DNA of 17,094 bases, from positions 1-17,094 of the forward strand of contig CAMNDM010000063.1 of NCBI GenBank assembly GCA_946535435.1, read 5' to 3'. Numbering within the stretch: the first letter of the stretch is position 1; every line of letters begins with the position of its first letter. This document shows positions 1 to 7,100 of this stretch, in pieces. This stretch comes from Physcocola sp002396385. Lineage in GTDB: Bacteria > Bacteroidota > Bacteroidia > Bacteroidales > Paludibacteraceae. Made by a program: the position numbers and the translations under genes. Under the pieces are notes generated by a model. That model made no database searches and was not told the DNA's origin. It saw only the letters and a list, made by a program, of their open reading frames with translations.

Positions 1-110
1 CCTAGCGGACTGGAGTTTTATGCTTTTTATTTTTTAGCGGACAGCAATAATTCTTTTTATTCCTTTCTTTAATAGCCGCTTATTTTGTTGGTACCGAGAC
101 TTACGAGGTA

Positions 111-773
111 ATGGATGTAAAAAAGAACGGAGTTGTTGCCATATGTAAGGTTGTGCATGAACCGAACAAGTCAAAAATTCTTCTCAATGGAGAGGAAGCG
201 CATTGGTCTTGGTTATATTCTTCAGACTATAAGGAGCTCGATGAAGTGGAGGTACTGTGGAAAAGAAATAAGGATCGGAATGTAGTAATTCCTAAGGATT
301 GTTCTTCATCCATTCTTTGGCCAACTCTTGTCATTGCTTTCATTATTGTTTTCCTTCTAATAGGCATCTTTATTGAAAAAGTAAGGGAAAGTGTCTGGCT
401 CCTTTTAATGGGTGTTATTGGCATTCTGACGCTCTCTTTTTATGTTTTCACTGCTTTCTCTGCGTTCGACCTTAGGAAAACGGGTTCTGTTGCTACGGCT
501 CAGGTCGTATACGTTCCTGGTTTTTTCTCAAAGGCTGACTATCGGGTGCGGGTTAATGGTGAAGAAAGACCGTTATTAAAAGGTGTTTTGGGAAGTTATG
601 ATGAGAACGAGGAATTGGATGTCTACTGGAAGAAGGATTACGACATGGTGGTGCCAAAAGATTATCTCGTTTCTACTGTAATCAGTTATGTTTTTGTGCC
701 TATGCTTTTTGTTGTTCTTCTGTTTTTCTACCTATTTTGTGTTTTTTGGGATAAGATTCATAATAGGACGTAG
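111..773 (+). CDS. Duplicated DUF3592-like integral membrane protein, possibly lacking its true N-terminus
   Basis: The 220-residue product consists of two copies of one unit. Residues about 2-63 and 120-184 each run D(V/L)(K/R)K(N/T)G, a short beta-rich stretch, an NGEE(A/R) turn, an acidic patch, then a W-K-K/R segment ending VVxPKD. Hydrophobic segments lie at about 68-89 and 95-117 between the copies and at 187-212 after the second. This pattern of small soluble domains alternating with membrane helices resembles the DUF3592 group, whose function is unknown. The only in-frame ATG is at 111, but the same frame is open back to a TAA at 48-50 and encodes a hydrophobic stretch (FFLFLSLIAAYFVG) that would make a natural first membrane helix. 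No ATG, GTG or TTG occurs there. The gene is therefore either started at ATG 111, started at a rare codon, or 5'-damaged. No obvious operon partner follows. Confidence 0.6.
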   Translation: MDVKKNGVVAICKVVHEPNKSKILLNGEEAHWSWLYSSDYKELDEVEVLWKRNKDRNVVIPKDCSSSILWPTLVIAFIIVFLLIGIFIEKVRESVWLLLMGVIGILTLSFYVFTAFSAFDLRKTGSVATAQVVYVPGFFSKADYRVRVNGEERPLLKGVLGSYDENEELDVYWKKDYDMVVPKDYLVSTVISYVFVPMLFVVLLFFYLFCVFWDKIHNRT

Positions 774-920
774 CAGATTGAATATCTCAGGCAATAAAGA
801 CTGCCGCCCTTTTTTGTCGGGTAGGTGTCTTGGGAAACACTGTTCGTCCTTTATTCTTCAGTTATCTTTTTCTGTGAGGGGTTGACGTTGTCGGCCTAGA
901 CTAAAATAGAACGGGCTTTT
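774..920. other. Intergenic stretch, no gene seen
   Basis: Between the stop of the DUF3592-like gene and the promoter at 921 I see no credible coding frame. A weak imperfect stem can be drawn around 796-832 (AAGAC pairing GTCTT with mismatches inside and a T-run in the loop), but it does not have the shape of an intrinsic terminator. The stretch has no repeat that I can see. Confidence 0.5.
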
Positions 921-951
921 TTTGATTATTACAAATAAATTGTTATCTTTG
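921..951 (+). promoter_or_regulatory. Bacteroidetes-type promoter (TTTG - 19 nt - TATCTTTG)
   Basis: TTTG at 921-924 and TATCTTTG at 944-951 are separated by 19 nt. This matches the Bacteroides primary sigma consensus (-33 TTTG, 19-21 nt, -7 TAnnTTTG) in every specified position. The predicted transcription start is at about 957-960, so the transcript would begin with the structured leader described at 958-1086. It is the best promoter match I found in the window. Confidence 0.75.
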
Positions 952-957
952 TGAATA

Positions 958-1086
958 ATTTAATCGTTTGAACATACAGATCATTCATATAATTAATAGG
1001 TAGCCCAGTTGAATACTGGGAAAAATAATGTAGTTAGTTTAAGTTTAAGAAAGGGACCGTTGGGAAATGGTTCCTTTTTCTTTTTT
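958..1086 (+). ncRNA. Candidate small RNA or attenuating 5' leader ending in an intrinsic terminator
   Basis: The predicted transcript starts just after the promoter at 921-951 and runs through two hairpins. The first is CCCAGT/ACTGGG (1004-1009 and 1015-1020) with a 5-nt loop. The second is AAGGGACC/GGTTCCTT (1051-1058 and 1069-1076, one G-U pair) with a 10-nt loop. It is followed by an almost unbroken run of T to 1086, which is the form of an intrinsic terminator. There is no useful open frame inside. It could be an independent RNA of about 130 nt or the attenuated leader of the lipoprotein gene that starts at 1139. I do not recognise it as a named RNA family. Confidence 0.5.
1051..1086 (+). 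terminator. Rho-independent terminator-like hairpin upstream of the 1139 gene
   Basis: Eight pairs AAGGGACC/GGTTCCTT (1051-1058, 1069-1076), a loop of 10 nt, then TTTTTCTTTTTT to 1086. It lies between a strong promoter and the next start codon, so it would end or attenuate that transcript. The ATG at 1067 sits in this hairpin, which argues against using it as a translation start. Confidence 0.7.
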
Positions 1087-1138
1087 CCCTATTTTTGTGA
1101 TTCATAAATCTAAACTTCACTTTTATATACTTAAACGT

Positions 1139-2122
1139 ATGTACGCAAACCTAACTAAGATAATTGCCCTAACTTTGGGTCTGGTGGCCGCTGCTACTGT
1201 CTCCTGCATGAACATTACCCCCGATAATAATAGAACCTCGTATTTCGATCAGATTGATATGACTACTGAGGATTCTCTTGATCTTTGGAACTATTACGAA
1301 GAATTCGGAAACGATTCTGTTCTGCAGGGTGAGGATGTACAAAAACATAAAAAAAAATTTATCCGCCTTGTTGCCGATGGGGTCAATGCCAACAAGAATA
1401 CCGGTTTCGCCGATTTCGATACCTCCAGATTTGAAAAAGGTAGTTTACAGTATCTTGCCAACAAATACACCTACGATATTCTCTACAACACTACCAACCC
1501 AGATGTGCGGTTAGTTGCTATTAGTTGTGCTCTTTTTAATGATAGTCTCGGTGCCGATATCAAACAGTTTGTCGAGAAAACAAAAAAAACTTATGTGAGA
1601 TATGTAGTCCAGGCGTCCGATTTGAATCATGCCACGAATTATAACGATTTTATGCCAAATTATGAACCTGGTGGAAATAAGCCCAAAAACGACAGCATTT
1701 CTTACGCTCAAGGATATGTTGACGGCAAACACTGGGCCGACTCGTTATCTGTAAAGGTTGATGAGGCTGATTTGATGTTGGGTTTGACTGCTGGTTACCG
1801 CCTCGCCATAAGCGGAGCCTTAGACGACAAGGGCGATAGTTACGGCAGTTCTGAAATTTGGAAACAGGTGATCTACTATACAAAGTGCTATAGTGTTTCT
1901 TTTGTTCACGGACTTAGGTTAGGTGTTTTGGGTGTGACAAAGTTTTGCGAAGAAACCTACAAGGCTGGTGCCTACTACGGAATGACGGGCAAACGGCCTA
2001 AATGGGGACCGGATGAGATGAGGCTGTACTTGAAAAAGTATCCGAAAATCGACTTGAAGGTTCCCCCTATCAGGGTCAAATTTCCTGATGACGTGCAGAG
2101 GGTCCTCGATGCGAAACGCTAA
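1139..2122 (+). CDS. Predicted lipoprotein of unknown function
   Basis: I chose the ATG at 1139 (327 residues) rather than the in-frame ATG at 1067. The latter lies inside the terminator hairpin and would add 24 residues before a clear signal peptide. From 1139 the product begins MYANLTK, has a hydrophobic core to about residue 20 and a Cys at 23 (TVSC), a permissive Bacteroidetes lipobox. A polar, Asp/Asn-rich linker follows (about 24-50), then a mostly helical-looking body. The C-terminal half contains SYAQGYVDGKHWADS, two Gly-rich stretches near LGLTAGYRLAISGAL and HGLRLGVLGVTKF, and a basic, Pro-rich end. I recognise no catalytic motif or family. It probably sits on the periplasmic face of a membrane. 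Expression is probably controlled through the promoter and hairpin at 921-1086. It converges on the DUF3298 gene and shares the 2205-2230 terminator. Confidence 0.72.
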   Translation: MYANLTKIIALTLGLVAAATVSCMNITPDNNRTSYFDQIDMTTEDSLDLWNYYEEFGNDSVLQGEDVQKHKKKFIRLVADGVNANKNTGFADFDTSRFEKGSLQYLANKYTYDILYNTTNPDVRLVAISCALFNDSLGADIKQFVEKTKKTYVRYVVQASDLNHATNYNDFMPNYEPGGNKPKNDSISYAQGYVDGKHWADSLSVKVDEADLMLGLTAGYRLAISGALDDKGDSYGSSEIWKQVIYYTKCYSVSFVHGLRLGVLGVTKFCEETYKAGAYYGMTGKRPKWGPDEMRLYLKKYPKIDLKVPPIRVKFPDDVQRVLDAKR

Positions 2123-2204
2123 CACTGCACATCTGACGCTTATGGTTTAGCTTCCTCTGTTTTAGATGTTGGTTATAATCTTTTTGTCCTACTACTAAAA
2201 TAAT

Positions 2205-2230
2205 GGGGGGAGCGGTTGTCGCTTCCCCCC
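2205..2230. terminator. Terminator hairpin between convergent genes
   Basis: GGGGGGAGCG (2205-2214) and CGCTTCCCCCC (2220-2230) pair with one bulged base around a 5-nt loop. It lies between the + strand lipoprotein gene (stop at 2122) and the - strand lipoprotein gene (stop at 2255). Read on the minus strand it is followed by ATTATTTT. On the plus strand the following bases are less T-rich, so it probably works best for the minus-strand operon and as a transcription block for the other. Confidence 0.7.
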
Positions 2231-2254
2231 TGTTTGGTATGCTTGAGTTCGGGT

Positions 2255-3103
2255 TTAGAAAAGGAATCCCGGCTCTTTCAAGAATTTCCGTGCTGTTGCG
2301 AAGGGCACCACAAATTCGGGTTGTCCGCATGCGTATGGGGCAATCTCGTATTGTGTGTAGTGGATGACCAACCCTTTTTTGCTGAAGTAAGGGTTTGAAC
2401 TTGGAAGTGGAAGGTTGTTCACGTCGCTCACGTTCAGAAGGTATTCTTTATACTCGTTGTCGTTTTTTATCTTCTTCTCCAACCCTTTCTCCAAGTAGCT
2501 TTTTATGCCCTCTTTCAAAATTTGTTTGAATTCGTTCCCTTTCAGGTCGTCAAACATATCCCAGGTTAGTTGCACACCGTCACTTTTCCTGAAGGTGGCT
2601 CCATCGCTGTTCGACGCTCCATGGGCGCCTCCGGTATAGGTGTAAAGGAAGCTGGTGTACGATATGTAGTTTTCGGTTTCGTGGTTGAACAGAACACGTC
2701 TCTCGTACACATACTCCATATTGTCTGTCAGGTCTTCCTTCATTTGGTCTAACTGGAGGTTGGCATAGAAGGCCAAAACGTCTTTGGTGTCTTCTATCTC
2801 TTTCTTGTATTTTCCTCCCAGTTCGTCGTTGATATAGGTGTTGATGTTCTTTACCAGGTTTTTGTTGCCGTCTTTTGCGAAGTCGGCGCTTATTTTGCTG
2901 GTTGCCGAATTCTTGAACTTGCGCTCAATAGAGTCGCTTTTATAGCTGAAGGGGGCATCTACTTCTTCTGCGGGTTGGTCTTCCGGAGCTATGGATACGG
3001 TGTCTTCCTGTTTAGGCTGGTTTTGGTCGTTGCCCGACGAACAGGAACTGCCGGCAAGTGCCATTCCTGCCACTATTGCGATTACAAAGTTCTTTTTGCT
3101 CAT
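2255..3103 (-). CDS. DUF4163/DUF3298 (RsiV-like) lipoprotein
   Basis: This is a 282-residue product with a signal peptide (MSKKNF, hydrophobic to about 17) and a Cys at 21 in AGSSC, so it is probably a lipoprotein. A disordered Gln/Pro/Glu/Asp linker fills about 22-50. The body fits the DUF4163 plus DUF3298 pair: YTYTGGAHG at about 154-162 is the typical GGAH signature, followed by the strand region with LTWDMFDD. The end has YEIAPYACGQPEFVVPF, the classic DUF3298 closing motif. In Bacillus RsiV this fold binds lysozyme and controls a sigma factor. Here there is no sigma or anti-sigma region, so it is more likely a free lipid-anchored envelope protein of unknown ligand. It starts 11 nt after the end of tsaD and is almost certainly co-transcribed with it. 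Confidence 0.88.
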   Translation of the reverse strand: MSKKNFVIAIVAGMALAGSSCSSGNDQNQPKQEDTVSIAPEDQPAEEVDAPFSYKSDSIERKFKNSATSKISADFAKDGNKNLVKNINTYINDELGGKYKKEIEDTKDVLAFYANLQLDQMKEDLTDNMEYVYERRVLFNHETENYISYTSFLYTYTGGAHGASNSDGATFRKSDGVQLTWDMFDDLKGNEFKQILKEGIKSYLEKGLEKKIKNDNEYKEYLLNVSDVNNLPLPSSNPYFSKKGLVIHYTQYEIAPYACGQPEFVVPFATARKFLKEPGFLF

Positions 3104-3114
3104 TTTTCTTTCTT

Positions 3115-4134
3115 TTAGATGATTACTCGGGAATATGGCGGCAGGCTGATGTCGCTGAAATCTTTGTCGAGGTACTTGTGGTAGCCCACAATGCCTATCA
3201 TTGCGGCATTGTCGGTGGTGTAGCTGAATTTCGGTATGTAGATGTTCCAGCCGAATCGTTTAGCGTGGTCTTCAAATGCGCCTCTCAGGGCTGAATTGGC
3301 CGAAACGCCTCCTGCCACCGCTACGTGGTTGATGCCGGTCGCTTTCACAGCCTTGCGCAGTTTGTCCATAAGTATTTCAATAACTGTCGATTGGAGCGAT
3401 GCGCACAGGTCGTTCAAGTTGTTCTTTATAAAGTCGGGGTCTTCTTTTACGTGGTCGCGAAGCGTGTATAGGAAACTGGTTTTCAGACCGCTGAAACTAT
3501 AGTTGTAACCTTCTATTTGTGGCTTGTGGAATTTGAACGCCTTGGCGTTTCCCTCTTTAGCCAGTTTGTCTATTACCGGACCGCCTGGGTAGGGTAGGCC
3601 CATTACTTTCGCACATTTGTCGAAGGCTTCGCCTGCTGCGTCGTCTATGGTCTGACCCATAATCTCCATGTCTTTGTACGAGTTCACTCTCACGATCTGG
3701 CTGTTGCCGCCGCTAACCAGCAGACACAGGAATGGAAACGGCGGAATGTGCGATTCCTCTCCCTCGCGTTCTATGAAGTGGGCCATAATGTGGCCTTGCA
3801 GGTGGTTGACGTCGATAAGCGGAATGTTGCGCGACAGGGCGAAACCCTTGGCAAACGATGTGCCTACCATCAGGGAACCCATAAGACCGGGTCCACGCGT
3901 ATAGGCCACTGCGTCTATCTCTTCTTTTCCCACGCCTGCCTGTTTAAGCGCTTCATGTACGACGGGGATAATGTTTTGCTGGTGGGCGCGCGATGCCAAT
4001 TCTGGCACAACTCCACCATAAGACTCATGTACTTTCTGGCTCGCTATTACATTCGACAGCAGTTTGCTGTCGCTTAGAACCGCTGCCGAGGTGTCGTCGC
4101 ACGACGATTCTATTGCTAATATCTTTACCGACAT
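3115..4134 (-). CDS. tsaD: tRNA N6-adenosine threonylcarbamoyltransferase TsaD
   Basis: TsaD, with TsaB and TsaE, transfers the threonylcarbamoyl group from TC-AMP to A37 of ANN-decoding tRNAs (t6A) in the cytoplasm. The 339-residue length is normal for the family. Visible signatures are AIESSCDDTSAA (7-18), GGVVPELASRAH (40-51), the metal-binding NHLQGH with H111 and H115, SGGNSQIV (141-148), the DDAAGEAFDK loop (164-173), YSFSGLKTS (212-220), AGGVSAN (274-280) and TTDNAAMIG (306-314), whose Asp308 should complete the metal site. All key residues are intact. The gene is divergent from tamB and followed after 11 nt by the DUF3298 lipoprotein gene. A minus-strand -7 element lies upstream at 4231-4224. 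The lipoprotein has no known link to t6A, so the pairing is probably just operon layout. Confidence 0.98.
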   Translation of the reverse strand: MSVKILAIESSCDDTSAAVLSDSKLLSNVIASQKVHESYGGVVPELASRAHQQNIIPVVHEALKQAGVGKEEIDAVAYTRGPGLMGSLMVGTSFAKGFALSRNIPLIDVNHLQGHIMAHFIEREGEESHIPPFPFLCLLVSGGNSQIVRVNSYKDMEIMGQTIDDAAGEAFDKCAKVMGLPYPGGPVIDKLAKEGNAKAFKFHKPQIEGYNYSFSGLKTSFLYTLRDHVKEDPDFIKNNLNDLCASLQSTVIEILMDKLRKAVKATGINHVAVAGGVSANSALRGAFEDHAKRFGWNIYIPKFSYTTDNAAMIGIVGYHKYLDKDFSDISLPPYSRVII

Positions 4135-4194
4135 TTTACTCCTCTTATTTATTTAACTTTATATAAGGGAAATTCTCTCTTATAGCAAGATATT

Positions 4195-7100
4195 TTGTAT
4201 TTTTGCTCTATATTTAAACACGGCAAAGTTATAAAAAAAATACTACATATTCTGACTTTCCTCCTTGTCGCAATTTGTCTTTTGCTGATAGGGTCGTATC
4301 TGCTGCTACAGAACGTTAGCACGCAGAAGAGCATCTTGTCTGAAGTTACAGGGGGCTTGTCGAAAAAAATCAACTCTAAGGTCTCGTCTGGTACCATCGA
4401 CTGGGGCTTCCCTAATACTTTCGTTATTAACGATTTGTATATCGAGGACCAGAGTGCCGACACACTTCTTTTCGTTAAGAGGGCCAAGGTTACTGTGAAT
4501 ATCCTGCCGCTTCTGCAACACAAAATTTCTCTGAGAACGGTCCAACTGACCCAGATGCGCGGTTATGTCCGGCAAGACTCGGCTGGTGTCTTCAACTTTC
4601 AGTTTGTGGTAGATGCCTTTAAGAAGAAAAACGATGATGAAAAGTCGAATTGGATGGCCGACATTGAGTCGGTGGGCTTTAAAGACTGTTTTGTCTCTTT
4701 CCATAAGGACTCTGTCAATGCTACTCCTGGCAAATTTAATCCCAAATACCTCGATGTTGACAGTATTAACGGACATATATATGTCCGCGAGTTGTCGGGT
4801 GATTCTATTAACGTCAAACTGCACAAACTCTCGTTTGTAGAGGCTTCTGGGGTCAATCTTTCCGACTTGTCGACTACTATTGTCGGTAACCGTAGGGGGG
4901 TGCGCTTGCTCCATTTCTCTACTGCTATGCCCGATAGCAAGGTCGTATTTAAAAATGCGGAGTTGACCTGCGACGACATCCAATCGAAAAACTTCTTCCA
5001 CGATTATGTTCTAAGTCTTGAACTGGAACCTTCTAACGTGAATCTTTACGATTTGCGCGCGTTTGTTCCGGCATTTCAACAACTTGACGACGATATTTCG
5101 TTGTATGGAAATGTCTCTGGCTCGATTGACAATTTAAAGGTTCGGAATCTGTTGGTGAAGAATGGCAATGGCTTAGTACTGGATGGGGATGTCGATTTGT
5201 CTGGTCTTCCAAAACTGAAGGATGCCTATGTAAGGGCCAATTTCAGACAGGTTGTGGTCGATGCCGATCATGTCCGGCATTTTGGTTCTGCCTTTATCAA
5301 ACGCGAGGTTTATCTGCCGCCTGCTTTTGAAAAGATGGGCTTTGTTTCCTATGAAGGTGCTATTGAAGGCTCGTTGGCTGCTATCAGTGCCGATGGTGCT
5401 ATTGGTTCTGGTGCTGGCGATATACTGCTCAATGTGGATATCGATAATCCGAATCTCGATTTCTCTAAATATTCCATCGATGGTGAGTTGGATACCGAAA
5501 ACTTCCATCTGGCTGAAATTCTGCCTACGACTGGGTTGGGTAATACAACCCTTGGGTTGGTTGTGAGCTTGAAGCGTGACCCTAATGCAGTCCATAAGTT
5601 CTCGGTGAATGCCGAGGGGGTTATCGATTCGCTCGACTACCGGGGCTACACCTATCACGGCATCTCCCTTAATGGCGATTTCGGACCGAAAGGTTTCACG
5701 GGCGAACTGCAAATTGACGATCCTAACGCACAGTTCAACCTTTCGGGTAATGTGCATCTTTCTAAGAAACTGCCCGAATTTCACTTTACTGCTAATGCGA
5801 AGCGTATTTGTTTGTCGCCTCTTAACTTGTCGAAGAATAAAGACAACTCTTGCATGTCGTTCGATATTGTGGCCGATTTCCAAGGTAAGACGTTCGATGA
5901 ACTCGAGGGCTCTTTCTCGCTCGACAATTTCCTCTACCAAAGGCCTTCTGGTAAAGACCTGATGGTGAATAATGTCAGTCTGAATGTCACTCCTGCTAAA
6001 AATGGTTCTAAAAAGGCGACTCTTTATTCCGACTTCATCAATGGTAACATTTCCGGACAATACCAGTTGGCCGGACTGGTGGCTAACACAAAGAAAATAT
6101 TACGGAAGTATATTCCTGCTGTTATTTCTTCGGCTGTTGACAAGCAAAGTGGTAATAACTTTACATTCAATTTTAAAATTAATAACACCGAGGTGTTTAC
6201 CGATGTGTTCAAACTGCCGGTGGCTATGGTTTCGGAAGGCTCGCTCAACGGCTTCTTTAACGATGTCGATGGCAAATTCAGGGTTCGCTTAGAGGCTCCG
6301 ATGCTTAAAATGGGGAAAAGCACTTTGCAAGATGTGCTGGTGCTTTGCGAAAATCCCGCCTCCGAGGCTAAACTGGTCGCACGTGGCACCATGATGCCTT
6401 ACCGACGCCGGCGAAATCCCTATTATTTCTCGGTGAACGCTAACGCTAAATCTGACTCTATTTCTTCTCGGGTAAATTTCAGCAATTCTGTCGACGAGAC
6501 CTATAGCGGTGAACTTAGTGTTCTTACGGTCTTGAATTCGCTGACCAAAGAGGGCCTCTCGGCCGATTTTTTTGTCAGACCTACTGAACTCATTCTGAAG
6601 GATTCTGTTTGGAATATACATCAAAGTTTGGTGTCGCTTCGTCCCGGAATTCTTTCTGTCGATAACTTTTTGGTGGAACATGGCGATCAGGAACTCCGCA
6701 TTAATGGTATGGCTACACGCGAGATGAACGATAGTGTGGGGGTTTATTTGCATAACATACGACTCGGCTACATCAGTAATATGATTAATAACGACCGTAT
6801 TACTTTTAATGGTATTACAAATGGTAATGTGTATGTTAAGCGTTTGTTCAACAAACCTTATATGTATACGCAACTTGTTGTCGATTCGGCTTTTATGAAT
6901 TCCTATCAGTTGGCTTCCAAACTCCAGGTCGCTGGAGAGTTCGATACCAGGGACAAGGAGATTTTCTTCGATGCCGACCTTACCTCACATGTCTCTGGGG
7001 CAAAGTCGCCTATTATTGGCAGCATTTTCCTTAACCGAGACTCTATGAGCATTGAGGGTGACTTGCACGATATCGACTTGCGCTTTATCCGTACCTATGT

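Noticed and set aside
796..832. Possible terminator after the DUF3592-like gene
   Set aside because: The stem has several mismatches and the T-run sits in the loop rather than after the stem.
688..885. 65-codon + frame overlapping the end of the DUF3592-like gene
   Set aside because: It is mostly a shifted reading of a membrane-helix region plus intergenic sequence, and I see no family features.
1067..1138. Upstream in-frame ATG extending the 1139 lipoprotein by 24 residues
   Set aside because: It lies inside a terminator-like hairpin and would put a long stretch before a normal lipoprotein signal peptide.
5173..6060. Minus-strand frame (295 codons) inside tamB
   Set aside because: Shadow of the tamB coding sequence. 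It has no signal, motif or plausible promoter.
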